Assembly (NCBI RefSeq): GCF_001613105.1
Contig: NZ_BDBS01000001.1
Location: forward strand, 1-64,000
Length of the DNA: 64,000 nucleotides
DNA from: Nocardia pseudobrasiliensis NBRC 108224
GTDB lineage: Bacteria; Actinomycetota; Actinomycetes; Mycobacteriales; Mycobacteriaceae
Reading direction: 5' to 3'
The notes beneath the pieces were generated by a model. That model was given only the letters and a program-made list of their open reading frames with translations. It was not told where the DNA came from and did no database searches. Below, piece after piece: positions 54,230 to 63,945 of the stretch. How positions within the stretch are numbered: the stretch's first letter is position 1; each line of letters opens with the position of its first letter. Position numbers and translations under genes: made by a program.

Positions 54230-55149
54230 TCGGAGACGACCCAGTCGAAGGCCTTTGCCTCGGAGCGGGCGCCCTCGACCGTGCGGGATCGATTGGGCTC
54301 GCCCAGTTCGGTCAGCAGCGATTCCGACAGTCGGACCAGCGTGGCCAGCGCCGCGGGGGTGAACCAGTCGGGTCGGGTGGCGAACAGCAGATCCTCGCTC
54401 GCGGTATTGCCGCTGGCCCCGGGCGCGAAGGGGCATCCGCCGAGGCCGCCGAGCGAACCGTCGACCATATCGGCCCCGGCGGCCGACGCCGCCAGCGAAT
54501 TGGCCACCCCCATACCCCAGGTGTCGTGCCCGTGAAAGACGATGCGCCGCCGCGGGGTTCGGGTGCGAACCGCCTCGACCAGCGCGCCGACCTGTGTGGG
54601 ATGAGCCTGCCCGAGTGTGTCGGCGAGCACGATATCGGCCGCGCCGTCGGTGCGCGGATCCGCGGCGATCGCCAGGACCCGTTCGGGATCGACCGCGCCT
54701 TCGAACGGGCAGGTGAACGCCGTCGCCAGACAGAGCTGAATCTCGCCGCCCGCCTCGTGCGCGATCCGGATCGCGTCCGGCATGGCCGCGACGCTGTCCT
54801 CGGCGGTGCGGCCGATATTGGCCCTGTTGTGCGCGTCCGAAACCGACAGGCAGTACTGGAAATTGCGCACCCCGGCCGCCGCCGCGCGTTCCACCTGCCG
54901 CGGCGTGGCCACCCACACCCAGCAGCGCCGCAGCTCCTCCGGGGTCAGGGCGGCGACCACCTCGAGCGTATCGGCCATGGGCGGCACCAGATCCGGCCGC
55001 GCCATGGATCCGATCTCCAGGGCGGGCACGCCGAGGCCGAGCAGGGTGCGGGCGATCTCGACCTTGCGTTCGGTGGACAGCGCCTTGCCGGTCAGTTGTA
55101 ATCCGTCGCGCAGGGTGACATCGCGCAGCAGGGCGAACGCGTCGGTCAT
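54220..55149 (-). CDS. Hydroxymethylglutaryl-CoA lyase family enzyme
   Basis: This 309-residue TIM-barrel enzyme has RDVTLRDGLQLTG near 9-21, FHGHDTWGMGVANSLA near 205-220 (metal-binding His-x-His), and GGLGGCPFAPGASGN near 235-249 with the catalytic loop Cys. These are the three hallmark motifs of HMG-CoA lyases. It should cleave a 3-hydroxy-3-methylglutaryl-type CoA ester to an acetyl-CoA-type product and an acid. The ATG at 55149 overlaps the stop of the CoA-transferase gene, and the two probably act in sequence on the same acyl group. Confidence 0.88.
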   Translation of the reverse strand: MTDAFALLRDVTLRDGLQLTGKALSTERKVEIARTLLGLGVPALEIGSMARPDLVPPMADTLEVVAALTPEELRRCWVWVATPRQVERAAAAGVRNFQYCLSVSDAHNRANIGRTAEDSVAAMPDAIRIAHEAGGEIQLCLATAFTCPFEGAVDPERVLAIAADPRTDGAADIVLADTLGQAHPTQVGALVEAVRTRTPRRRIVFHGHDTWGMGVANSLAASAAGADMVDGSLGGLGGCPFAPGASGNTASEDLLFATRPDWFTPAALATLVRLSESLLTELGEPNRSRTVEGARSEAKAFDWVVSDQA

Positions 55150-56357
55150 GACAACTCCAGAGCGTCGATTTCGGCATCGGACATGCCGAGCAGTTGTGCG
55201 AGCACCTCGCGGGTGTGTTCGCCCAGATCGGGGCCGACCGAGCGGATCGGCAGCGACCGGTCGCCGATCACCGGGACGATGCCCGGGAAGCCGACCTGTT
55301 TGGGTTCGGCGTCGCCGACGTCGACCGGGAAGTTCTGAATCATATTGCGCGCCCGGTACTGCGGATCGTCGACGATATCGGCGGCGGTGTAGATCGGGCC
55401 GCACGGGATGGCGGCCTCCTCCAGGATCTTCAGCGCCTCGTCGCGGGAGTGGCGACGGGTCCATTCGGCGATGGCGGCGTCGAGGCGGTCGCGGTGCTGC
55501 CAGCGCCCGGCATTGTCCTGCAGTTCGGGATCGGCGGCCAGATCCGGACGTTCGATCACCCGCATATAGCGCTGGAAGATGGCGTCGCCGTTACCGCCGA
55601 TGATGATGCTGGAGCCGTCGTCGCAGGGATAGGCGTTGCTTGGCGCGATGCCCTCCATCCGCCCGCCGACCCGTTCGCGGCGGATGCCGTAGGCCAGATA
55701 GTCGGGGACCAGCGATTCCATCACCGACAGTATGGATTCGTTCAGCGCGACGTCGATCACGCGCTGGTCCAACGGAATTCGGCCCTCGGTGCGATCGCGC
55801 TGGAACAGCGCCGTCACGGTGCCGAAGGCGGCGTAGATCCCGGCGATCGAGTCGCCGATGGACACCCCGACGCGCACCGGCGGGCGATCCGGATCGCCCA
55901 CCAGTTCGCGCAGACCGCCCACGGCCTCGGCCACCGCCGCGAAACCGGGCCGCTGCGACAGCGGCCCGGTCTGGCCGTAGGCGGAGATGCGGGTGATGAC
56001 CAGATTCGGATTGGCCGCGTCCAGCTCCTCCGGCCCCAGTCCCCACTTCTCCAACATGCCGGGCCGGAAATTCTCCAGCAGCACATCGCTGCGCCGGACC
56101 AGCTCCAGCACGATCGCCCGCCCCGCCTCGGTGCGCAGATCCAGCGTGATCGACCGCTTGTTGCGATTGACCGTGCGATACAGCATCGAGGTATCGCCAC
56201 CGTAGAGCCGCCAATTACGCAGTTCGTCACCGGTTTTCGGCCGCTCGACCTTGATCACGTCGGCCCCGAAATCACCGAGAATGCGCCCGGCGGTCGGTGC
56301 GGCGATGTAGTTGCCGAGTTCGAGTACTCGAACCCCGTCCAGCGGCCGAATCTCCAT
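55146..56357 (-). CDS. Family III CoA-transferase (CaiB/BaiF)
   Basis: This 403-residue protein opens with GVRVLELGNYIAAPTAGRILGDFGADVIKVE and carries NRNKRSITLDLRTEAGR and LLENFRPGMLEKWGL, all diagnostic of class III CoA-transferases, which move CoA between carboxylic acids through an Asp-anhydride. The catalytic Asp is probably the one in GGDTSML near residue 57. It is coupled to the HMG-CoA-lyase-type gene by an ATGA overlap. A TauD dioxygenase gene precedes it by 20 bases. The ATG at 56357 has no strong ribosome site. Confidence 0.88.
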   Translation of the reverse strand: MEIRPLDGVRVLELGNYIAAPTAGRILGDFGADVIKVERPKTGDELRNWRLYGGDTSMLYRTVNRNKRSITLDLRTEAGRAIVLELVRRSDVLLENFRPGMLEKWGLGPEELDAANPNLVITRISAYGQTGPLSQRPGFAAVAEAVGGLRELVGDPDRPPVRVGVSIGDSIAGIYAAFGTVTALFQRDRTEGRIPLDQRVIDVALNESILSVMESLVPDYLAYGIRRERVGGRMEGIAPSNAYPCDDGSSIIIGGNGDAIFQRYMRVIERPDLAADPELQDNAGRWQHRDRLDAAIAEWTRRHSRDEALKILEEAAIPCGPIYTAADIVDDPQYRARNMIQNFPVDVGDAEPKQVGFPGIVPVIGDRSLPIRSVGPDLGEHTREVLAQLLGMSDAEIDALELS

Positions 56358-56377
56358 GGGGAGATTCAAGCACGGCC

Positions 56378-57310
56378 CTACGCCGCCTTGATCTCCTCCA
56401 CGATCGAGTAGTGCTCGGCATTGCCCGCGATGACCGTGCTCGACGCGCCGTCCACGCCGACCGGGATATCGCCCGCGAGGGTGATGCGGGTGAGTTGGCG
56501 ATGTTCGGCGCCGTCGTAGTCGTCGATGGCGTAGTGCTGGGTGGCACGGTTGTCCCAGATGGCGACGTCGCCGAGGGACCAGTTCCAGCGGGTGGTGTGC
56601 TCGAGGCGGGTGACCCGGTCCTGGAACAGGCGGAACAGCGCCTGCGATTCGGGGCTGGACAGCCCGACGATCTGTTTGACGAAGTGGCCGAGCAGCAGGG
56701 CGCGTTCGCCGGTTTCGGGGTGTACGCGCACGACCGGATGTTCGGTCTCGTAGTAGGTGGATTCGAATTCGGCGCGGTAGGCGCGGGCATTCGGATTCGG
56801 GGAGTCCTCGCGCGCCGCGGCGTAGTCGTACTGGTTGGTGTGGCGGGCGCGCAGCCCCTCGGCCAGGCGCTTGAGCGGTTCGGGCAGCGATTCGTAGGCC
56901 GCGACCGTGGAGGCCCAGGTGGTCGAGCCGCCGTAGCTGGGCAGGCTGACCGCGCGCAGGATCGAGGCCTTCGGAATGCGGTCCACGAAGGTGACATCGC
57001 TGTGCCAGCTGTTGGCGCGGCCGTGCTGGGAGTCGATGGCCAGACTCTTCACACCGTGCGAGGTGACCGTCGGATGCGGGGTGGTCGGACTGCCCAGCAG
57101 CCGCGCGAATTCGTACTGCCCGTCCTCGGTCAGATGATCCTGACCGCGGAAGAAGATCACCTTGTGCTTGTTGAGCGCGGCGCGGATCAGCGCGACGGTC
57201 TCGGCGGGCAGATCGCCGCCGAGCCGCACTCCATCGATCCGGGCGCCGATGTGAGCGCCGAGTCGAACCACCTGTGCGGTGGCGGTATCTGCTGCGTAAT
57301 CGACGGACAT
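56378..57310 (-). CDS. TauD/TfdA-family 2-oxoglutarate-dependent dioxygenase
   Basis: This 310-residue enzyme has the iron-binding WHSDVTF (His and Asp near 101-103), [22 protein letters not shown] near 52-73, and the distal His with the 2-oxoglutarate Arg in [14 protein letters not shown] near 265-278. Close relatives in mycobacteria (Rv3406-type) cleave alkyl sulfates or hydroxylate small acids. As first gene of the TauD-CaiB-lyase operon it may start catabolism of a branched or sulfonated acid. The start is ATG at 57310. Confidence 0.87.
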   Translation of the reverse strand: MSVDYAADTATAQVVRLGAHIGARIDGVRLGGDLPAETVALIRAALNKHKVIFFRGQDHLTEDGQYEFARLLGSPTTPHPTVTSHGVKSLAIDSQHGRANSWHSDVTFVDRIPKASILRAVSLPSYGGSTTWASTVAAYESLPEPLKRLAEGLRARHTNQYDYAAAREDSPNPNARAYRAEFESTYYETEHPVVRVHPETGERALLLGHFVKQIVGLSSPESQALFRLFQDRVTRLEHTTRWNWSLGDVAIWDNRATQHYAIDDYDGAEHRQLTRITLAGDIPVGVDGASSTVIAGNAEHYSIVEEIKAA

Positions 57311-57432
57311 ACAAGGCCTTTCACTCGAACCGAAGCTGATTCGAGAACATCACGGCCGTGCCCGAGGGGACAGGATTACGGTCAGCCCGATCCCAAAGTC
57401 CGCCCCCGCCAGGGAATTACTTCCGGGAAGAA

Positions 57433-58203
57433 CTACCCCACATGCTCGCGCAGATACGCCAGATCGTCGGCCAGCCCCTCGCCCGGAGTCTCCAGCACCA
57501 CCGGAGCGTCGGCCGTGCGGCACACCTCGGCCAGTAGCTGCGGGTCGATGGTGCCATCGGCGAAGTTGGCGTGCCGGTCGGCGCCGGAGTTGAACTCGTC
57601 GCGGGAGGAGTTCAAATGCACCAGGTCGATGCGGCCGGTGATGGCCTTGATCCGATCGACCACGCCGATCAGCTCCTCACCGCCCGCCCATGCGTGGCAG
57701 GTGTCCAGGCAGAATCCCGCGCCGTACTCGCCGACGGCGTCCCACAGCCGGGCGATGGCGTCGAAATGCCGTGCCATGGCGTGATTTCCGCCCGCGGTGT
57801 TCTCGATCAGGATCGGCACCGCGAATCCGCCCTTGTCCTGCTGGCGCTCGAACAGTTTGCGCCAGTTGTCGACCCCGGCCTCGAGTTCGGCGTCGGAGCG
57901 TACGTGCCCGCCGTGGACGACCAGGCCGAACGCGCCCAGATCCGCGGCCGCCTTCGCCTGCTGGGCGACGGCGTTGCGCGAGGGCATGCGCAGCCGGTTG
58001 TTCGTGCTGGCGACGTTGATCTGATACGAGGAGTGCACCACCACATCGATGGGGCTGGCCTTGATCTGTTCGGTCAGCGGATGCGGTTGCGGTTTCTCCC
58101 AGCCCTGCGGATCGATGACGAACATCTGGATGACGTCGGCGCCCAACTTCTCGCCGAAGCCGATCGGATCACTGTCTTGCCGGACGTGAGCACCAATACG
58201 CAT
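57433..58203 (-). CDS. Endonuclease IV-like TIM-barrel protein (apurinic-site nuclease family)
   Basis: This protein of 256 residues has the AP endonuclease 2 layout: RIGAHVRQD at the start, VVHSSYQINVAS near 57-68, VVHGGHVRSDAE, ILIENTAGGNH near 132-142, LDTCHAWAGG near 166-175, and LVHLNSSRDEFNSGADRHAN near 194-213. The Glu, His and Asp positions match the three-zinc site of Nfo/End. It is probably a base-excision-repair nuclease. The ATG at 58203 is chosen; an in-frame GTG at 58209 is possible. It is monocistronic, divergent from the kinase gene. Confidence 0.85.
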   Translation of the reverse strand: MRIGAHVRQDSDPIGFGEKLGADVIQMFVIDPQGWEKPQPHPLTEQIKASPIDVVVHSSYQINVASTNNRLRMPSRNAVAQQAKAAADLGAFGLVVHGGHVRSDAELEAGVDNWRKLFERQQDKGGFAVPILIENTAGGNHAMARHFDAIARLWDAVGEYGAGFCLDTCHAWAGGEELIGVVDRIKAITGRIDLVHLNSSRDEFNSGADRHANFADGTIDPQLLAEVCRTADAPVVLETPGEGLADDLAYLREHVG

Positions 58204-58414
58204 GGTCACAGAGAGTATCGCCAGCCACCGACAGATACGCTTCGAACCGGGTGGCGGGGGTGCGCCGTATCAATCTCCGTGGGCGTGGCGGTCGGCTGGG
58301 ACTGCTATGGTTTCGGTGTTTTCCGTGGTCGGCCGAGGGCGGCGACGGGCATTTCATGCGGTACTGCCGTGCGTAGGCGGGTCCCGGCGCGCGGTTCGGA
58401 AAGTGGGAGCTTGC

Positions 58415-59815
58415 ATGCTGGCCAACGGTGACGTCTTCGCTGGCTATGTCATCGAGCGGTTGCTAGGCCGCGGTGGCATGGGATCGGTGTACCTCGCGAA
58501 ACATCCGCGCTTACCCCGGATGACGGCGTTGAAGCTGCTCAATCGGGAGATGGTCGCCGACACCGAGATTCGCGCCCGGTTCGAGCGCGAGGCCGATCTG
58601 GTCGCCCAGCTGGACCATCCGAATATCGTCACCGTCTACGACCGCGGGCTCGAGGACGGGCAGCTGTATATCTCCATGCAGTTCGTCGACGGTATCGACG
58701 CGGCCAGCGTGGATCCGAAGACGCTGCCGCCGGAGCGGGGCGTGCAGATCATCGCCGAGGTGGCCGAGGCGCTGGACTACGCCCATCGCAACGGTGTGCT
58801 GCATCGCGATGTGAAGCCCGGCAATATGCTGCTGGCGCGTTCGACCGGCGGGCGCGGCGAGCGGGTGTACCTGACCGACTTCGGCATTGCCCGGCTGCGT
58901 GACGACGGCGGCCACCTCACCCAGACCGGTACGTTCACCGCGACGCTGGCCTATGCCTCGCCCGAACAGCTCACCGGCGCCCAGCTCGACGGGCGGTCGG
59001 ATCAGTATTCCTTGGCGTGCAGCCTGTTCTGGCTGTTCACCGGCAGTGGGCCGTTCCCCGCGCCCAATCCCGCGGCCGTCATCCGCGGCCATCTGCAGGG
59101 CCAGCCGCCGCTGTTGAGCAGTGTGCGGCCCGGCCTGCCCCCGGTGCTGGACAGCGTGCTGAGCAAGGCGATGTCCAAGCGGGCCGACGATCGCTTCGAC
59201 ACCTGCGCCGATTTCGCGGCCGCGGCCCGGCGCGCCTTCGCCGCGCCCAGCGCACCGGCGATGCCGGTGTCGCCGCGCCAGTTCACCAATCCGCCGATGC
59301 CGACAACCGGGTCCCGGCCGACCTCGGCGGGGCCGGGGATGGGTGCCGGACCGGGGATGGGTGCCGGGCAAGGGATGCACGCCGGGCAGGGAATGAGCGC
59401 GGCGCAGGGAATGAATGCGGCGCAGGGAATGAGCGCGGCGGGACCCGGGCTGAACGCCGGGCCGGGAATGCCCGCGCAGGGCACGTCCGGGAACGCGGCG
59501 ATGCCGTGGGGTCCGGGCCAGGCTGCCGGGCAACCGCAGTGGGGCGGGAACCGCATGGGCACCGGCCCGTCGAACCCGACGGTCGGGCCCGCGCCCTATC
59601 CGAATTCGGCGGCCGTGCGCTCGGCCACCCCGCCGCCGCAGCCGGTCTATCGTTCCGCGCCGAATTATCCGCAGCAGCAGGGCGGTTACGGTTACCCTCA
59701 GCCCGTGCCGCCGCCGCGCAAATCCAATGCGGGCCTGGTCATCGCGATCATCGTGGGTTCGGTGGTGCTGGTTCTGGTCGTCCTGGCCGTCATCGGCGCG
59801 CTGGCCGGATCCTAG
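58415..59815 (+). CDS. Membrane-anchored PknB-type Ser/Thr protein kinase
   Basis: This 466-residue kinase has GRGGMGSVYLAKH near residues 18-30, the ATP Lys in ALKLLN near 41, the catalytic loop LHRDVKPGNML near 127-137, DFGIARL near 153-159 and YASPEQL near 179-185. Residues 305-350 form a Gly/Met/Gln/Ala repeat (GPGMGAGPGMGAGQGM-type). A Pro-rich stretch and a single C-terminal membrane helix follow, with almost nothing outside. It therefore has no extracellular sensor domain, unlike PknB. The start is ATG at 58415. It overlaps the convergent phosphatase gene by four bases. Confidence 0.9.
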   Translation: MLANGDVFAGYVIERLLGRGGMGSVYLAKHPRLPRMTALKLLNREMVADTEIRARFEREADLVAQLDHPNIVTVYDRGLEDGQLYISMQFVDGIDAASVDPKTLPPERGVQIIAEVAEALDYAHRNGVLHRDVKPGNMLLARSTGGRGERVYLTDFGIARLRDDGGHLTQTGTFTATLAYASPEQLTGAQLDGRSDQYSLACSLFWLFTGSGPFPAPNPAAVIRGHLQGQPPLLSSVRPGLPPVLDSVLSKAMSKRADDRFDTCADFAAAARRAFAAPSAPAMPVSPRQFTNPPMPTTGSRPTSAGPGMGAGPGMGAGQGMHAGQGMSAAQGMNAAQGMSAAGPGLNAGPGMPAQGTSGNAAMPWGPGQAAGQPQWGGNRMGTGPSNPTVGPAPYPNSAAVRSATPPPQPVYRSAPNYPQQQGGYGYPQPVPPPRKSNAGLVIAIIVGSVVLVLVVLAVIGALAGS

Positions 59816-60546
59816 GGCCAGGTCGTGGAATGGCGGCCGGGCGAGGCTACCGGCGGCCGCAGCAGCGCGAGATAGGCGCTGACGCCCAGGATCAGCCAGA
59901 CCAGGCCGAGTGACCAGCCCGCGAGCACATCGGTGAGCCAGTGCACGCCGAGGTACACCCGCGACAGGCCCACGGCGGCAACGAATATCGCCGCCGCGGC
60001 GGTCACCGCGATCCGGCTCGCCCGGCGGCCCAGCGACAGCACCGCCAGGGTGGTCAGCGCGCCCACCACCGCCGTCGAGCCCAGCGTGTGCCCGGACGGG
60101 AAGGACTGATGGGCCACGATCACCAGGCGATCGTCGATCGGTGGCCGCTCCCGCCCGACAGTGCGCTTGACCACCGACACCAGCAGCCCCGCGCCCGCGG
60201 CGGTGATCCCGACGAACAGCATTGGCGACCAGCGGCGCTGCCACGCGTACAGGGCACAGCAGACCACGGTCACCGCGGTCATCGTCGCCGTCGAACCCAG
60301 ATCGCTGATCGCCATGGCGAGGGGATTCAACCAGCCCTGACGATGCGTGACGACCCAGTTCGTCGTGGTCGTATCGAGCCGGGTCGTACCGTCGCCGGAT
60401 ATCACGGCCGCGGTCAATTCGACGACGACCGCGAGCAGTGTGGTCGCCGCGATCAACGCGCAAGCGGCGTACCGGTGCAGCACGCCCCGGCGGACCAGCA
60501 CGACCGCTACGACAGCGGTCAGCAGGCCCACGACGAGCAACACCAT
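59812..60546 (-). CDS. PAP2-family membrane phosphatase
   Basis: This 244-residue membrane protein has about six helices and the three-part phosphatase motif KRTVGRERP near 117-125, PSGH near 142-145, and SRVYLGVHWLTD near 187-198. It belongs to the lipid-phosphate phosphatases such as undecaprenyl-pyrophosphate or phosphatidate phosphatases. The ATG at 60546 is taken as the start; no clear ribosome site is present. It lies between a kinase gene and an ABC operon, with no evident link. Confidence 0.85.
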   Translation of the reverse strand: MVLLVVGLLTAVVAVVLVRRGVLHRYAACALIAATTLLAVVVELTAAVISGDGTTRLDTTTTNWVVTHRQGWLNPLAMAISDLGSTATMTAVTVVCCALYAWQRRWSPMLFVGITAAGAGLLVSVVKRTVGRERPPIDDRLVIVAHQSFPSGHTLGSTAVVGALTTLAVLSLGRRASRIAVTAAAAIFVAAVGLSRVYLGVHWLTDVLAGWSLGLVWLILGVSAYLALLRPPVASPGRHSTTWP

Positions 60547-60646
60547 GGTTATGAGGATAGGCGGATTCGGTAATCGGACTTCCTCCCTGGGCACTCGGGG
60601 AAATTCCCGATGGCGCAACGGAACGGGTCCCGGAAGACTGGTGTGC

Positions 60647-61420
60647 ATGACTGCCGATGCCCTAGGCACCGAACCCACCGCATCCACGGCGGCCGCGGTC
60701 GCGGCCCGCGCCACCGACCTGGCCAAACTGTACGGCTCGGGCGATACCCAGGTCCGCGCGCTGGACGGGGTGTCAACGGAGTTCGCCCAGGGCGAGTTCA
60801 CCGCGATCATGGGACCGTCCGGATCCGGCAAGTCCACACTCATGCACTGCCTCGCGGGACTGGACGCCGCCACCTCCGGCACCGTGCACATCGGCGACAC
60901 CGATCTCACGCGGCTGTCGGACAAGCAGATGACCCAGCTGCGGCGGGATCGGATCGGCTTCGTCTTCCAGGCGTTCAATCTGGTGCCGACGCTCACCGCG
61001 CTGGAGAACATCACACTGCCGCTGGATATCGCGGGCTGTAAACCCGATCAGGACTGGCTCGACACCGTCATCAAGCGGCTCGGCCTCGGTGATCGGCTCG
61101 GCCACCGGCCCAGCGAGTTGTCCGGCGGTCAGCAGCAGCGCGTCGCGTGCGCCCGGGCGCTGGCCGGTAAACCCGACATCATCTTCGGCGACGAACCGAC
61201 CGGCAATCTGGATTCGCGCTCCTCGGGCGAGGTGCTGTCGATCCTGCGCGCGGCCGTGGACGAATTCGGCCAGACCGTGGTCATCGTCACTCACGAACCG
61301 CATGCCGCCTCCTACGCCGACCGCGTGATCTTCCTGGCCGACGGGCGCATCGTGGACGAAATGCGCGATCCCACGGCCGATTCCGTACTGGATCGGATGA
61401 AGTCGCTGGAGAATCTCTGA
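60647..61420 (+). CDS. ABC transporter ATP-binding protein, MacB/LolD type
   Basis: This 257-residue ATPase has Walker A GPSGSGKSTLMHCLAGLD near residues 63-80, the LolD-type QAFNLVPTLTALENI near 111-125, LSGGQQQRVACARAL near 160-174, and Walker B IIFGDEPTGNLDSRS with the catalytic Glu. The downstream permease start overlaps its stop by one base. Together they form a MacB-like transporter that works mechanically on periplasmic or envelope substrates. The start is ATG at 60647. Confidence 0.92.
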   Translation: MTADALGTEPTASTAAAVAARATDLAKLYGSGDTQVRALDGVSTEFAQGEFTAIMGPSGSGKSTLMHCLAGLDAATSGTVHIGDTDLTRLSDKQMTQLRRDRIGFVFQAFNLVPTLTALENITLPLDIAGCKPDQDWLDTVIKRLGLGDRLGHRPSELSGGQQQRVACARALAGKPDIIFGDEPTGNLDSRSSGEVLSILRAAVDEFGQTVVIVTHEPHAASYADRVIFLADGRIVDEMRDPTADSVLDRMKSLENL

Positions 61421-63945
61421 TGTCGGCCGGCCCGATGCGCAAGGTGGCCTTGCGCAATCTCGCCGCGCACAAGGTGCGCTTGGCGCTGACGCTGCTGTCG
61501 GTAATCCTCGGAACCGCCTTCATCGCGGGCTCTTTCGTCTTCACCGATACGCTGCAGAGCACCTTCGACGGCATCTTCGCCCAGCAGGCCAAGAACGTCG
61601 ACGTGCGGGTGAGTCCGAAAGAGCGGCAGTCGCTGGGCGTTCCGATCGCCGCGGTCGACAAGGTGTCGGGCATCGAGGGCGTGCGGGCCGTCGCGCCGAG
61701 CGTGAACGGGCCGCTGGTGTTGATCAAGGACGGGCATGCCGTTCAAACCGGCGGCGCGCCGAGCTGGGGCCAGTCCTATATCCCGCCCGATCGGGCCATC
61801 GCCGAACCGCAGAAGATCGTCAGCGGCGTCGCGCCCGCGAAATCCGGTGACGTCGCCATCAATGTCGGCGGCGCCGAGCGTGCCGGGCTGAAGGTCGGCG
61901 ACAGGGTCAAGGTGCTGATCCCCTCGCGCAGCACCTATGACGTCACCATCAGCGGCATCTACGAGGTCCCTTCCGACACCGGGGGTTTCGTCGGCGTGCT
62001 GTTCGGTGATCAGCAGGCCCGCGACCTGTTCACCGACGGGCATCATGTCGCCTACGTCGACGTCGCGGCCGCCCCGGGCGTCGGGGTGGACGTGCTGCGC
62101 GACCGGATCGCCAAGGATCTGCCCGATTTCAAGGTGCAGGACGGCGCGCAGGTGCGCGAAGACCTGAAATCGCAGGTGGGCAATGCCCTGAAATTCGTGA
62201 ACTACTTCCTGTTCGCCTTCGGCGCGATCGCGCTGCTGGTCGGCACGTTCATCATCTACAACACCTTCTCGATGATCGTGGCCCAGCGGCTGCGGGAGCT
62301 GGCGCTGCTGCGGGCGGTCGGCGCGAGTCGGCGGCAGGTGGGTCTGTCGGTGGTCGCGGAGGCCGCGGTCATCGGATTGCTCGGCAGCGCCATCGGTCTG
62401 GCGGCGGGCGTGGCTCTGGCGTTCAGTCTGTCGGGGCTGCTCAACGCCTTCGACCTCGGACTGCCGACCGGGGCCATGTCGGTGCGGCCGCGTACGGTGC
62501 TGGTGGCCCTGGGCATGGGTCTGCTGGTGACATTGCTCAGCGCCTACGCGCCCGCGCGCCGCGCGGCCCGCATCCCACCGGTGGAGGCGATGCGCGAGGA
62601 GTTCGCCTCGATCGGTGAATCGCTGCGGGTGCGCACGATCATCGGCGCGGTGCTCGCGGTCGCGGGTGTCGTGCTCGCGGTGCTGGGTGCGCAGTCCACC
62701 GGCGGCGATGCCGCGCGGACGGTCGGAATCGGCGCGGCCGCACTGATTCTGGCGGTGCTGCTGGCCTCGCCGTGGCTGTCGCGGCCGGTGGTCGGCACGC
62801 TCGGCATCGCGGTCGCCGCCCTCGGGCCGATCGGACGCATGGCGCGCAACAATGCCGCGCGCAATCCGCGCCGTACGGCCGCAACGGCTTTCGCGCTGAC
62901 GCTGGGGCTGATGCTGGTCTCGGCGATCGGCATGCTGGGCGCCTCGGCCAAGGCCAGTATCGGCGATCTGGTGGACAAGGGTGTGAAGGCCGACTACATC
63001 CTGGCCGGTCCGCCGGGCAGTTTCGTCGGCCTGCCGATGGCCGCTGGGGATGCGGTGAAATCCGTGCCGGGCGTGGGCGATGTGGTCGCCATCCGCGGTA
63101 CCAATCTGAAGGTGGGCGCCGACGCCCTGGTGGCCACCTCGCCCGACGGGCCGGTGGAGGCGGTGCTGAATTACGAACTGCGCGAGGGTTCGCGCACGCT
63201 CGGCGACAGCGACCTGCTGGTCTCGCAGACCGAGGCCACCGATCGGAACTGGCATCTGGGCCAGCGCGTCGAGCTGACCAGTATGGACAACAAGAAGATT
63301 CCGCTGACCGTTTCCGGGATCTACAAGGACACGCAGTTGCTGGGCAAGATCGTCGTGCCCGGTGCGGTCTACGACCAGGTGACGCCGGTGTCGTTCCGCA
63401 ACGACTTCCTGGTGCTGGTGACCGCGAAGCCGGGGACGAACCTGTCCACCCTGCGCACCGATCTGGAGAAGGCGACCGATCAATTCGCGATCGTGCAGGT
63501 GCAGGATCACGAGCAGTTCAAGGGAACCCAGGGCCAGCAGATCAACACCATGCTGGCCATCCTGTACGGACTGCTCGCCCTGGCGGTGGTGATCGCGATC
63601 CTGGGCATCGTCAATACGCTCGCGCTGTCGGTGGTGGAACGGCGGCGCGAGATCGGCATGCTGCGGGCCGTCGGCATGCAGCGTCCGCAGGTTCGCCGCT
63701 CGATCTATCTGGAGTCGCTGCTGATCGCGGTCTTCGGGGCGGTGGTCGGCGTGGTGCTCGGGCTCGGTCTGGGCGTCGGATTCCTGCGCACGCTGCGCGA
63801 TCTGGGTATCGAACAGATCGCTGTCCCGTGGTCGCAGATCGCGCTGATGCTCATCGGCTCCGGCGTGGTCGGCGTCCTGGCGGCCCTGTGGCCCGCCGTC
63901 CGCGCGGCGCGCACGCCACCCTTGGCGGCCATCGCAGATCTCTGA
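61420..63945 (+). CDS. FtsX/MacB-like ABC transporter permease
   Basis: This 841-residue permease has one N-terminal helix (LTLLSVILGTAFIAGSFVF), a large extracellular MacB-type domain, three central helices with RLRELALLRAVGASRRQVG, a second extracellular domain, and three C-terminal helices with the RRREIGMLRAVGMQRPQV motif. This duplicated FtsX layout is common in actinobacterial ABC systems next to a LolD-type ATPase. The substrate is unknown. The ATG at 61420 shares a base with the ATPase stop. The remaining 55 bases of the window hold no recognisable feature. Confidence 0.9.
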   Translation: MSAGPMRKVALRNLAAHKVRLALTLLSVILGTAFIAGSFVFTDTLQSTFDGIFAQQAKNVDVRVSPKERQSLGVPIAAVDKVSGIEGVRAVAPSVNGPLVLIKDGHAVQTGGAPSWGQSYIPPDRAIAEPQKIVSGVAPAKSGDVAINVGGAERAGLKVGDRVKVLIPSRSTYDVTISGIYEVPSDTGGFVGVLFGDQQARDLFTDGHHVAYVDVAAAPGVGVDVLRDRIAKDLPDFKVQDGAQVREDLKSQVGNALKFVNYFLFAFGAIALLVGTFIIYNTFSMIVAQRLRELALLRAVGASRRQVGLSVVAEAAVIGLLGSAIGLAAGVALAFSLSGLLNAFDLGLPTGAMSVRPRTVLVALGMGLLVTLLSAYAPARRAARIPPVEAMREEFASIGESLRVRTIIGAVLAVAGVVLAVLGAQSTGGDAARTVGIGAAALILAVLLASPWLSRPVVGTLGIAVAALGPIGRMARNNAARNPRRTAATAFALTLGLMLVSAIGMLGASAKASIGDLVDKGVKADYILAGPPGSFVGLPMAAGDAVKSVPGVGDVVAIRGTNLKVGADALVATSPDGPVEAVLNYELREGSRTLGDSDLLVSQTEATDRNWHLGQRVELTSMDNKKIPLTVSGIYKDTQLLGKIVVPGAVYDQVTPVSFRNDFLVLVTAKPGTNLSTLRTDLEKATDQFAIVQVQDHEQFKGTQGQQINTMLAILYGLLALAVVIAILGIVNTLALSVVERRREIGMLRAVGMQRPQVRRSIYLESLLIAVFGAVVGVVLGLGLGVGFLRTLRDLGIEQIAVPWSQIALMLIGSGVVGVLAALWPAVRAARTPPLAAIADL

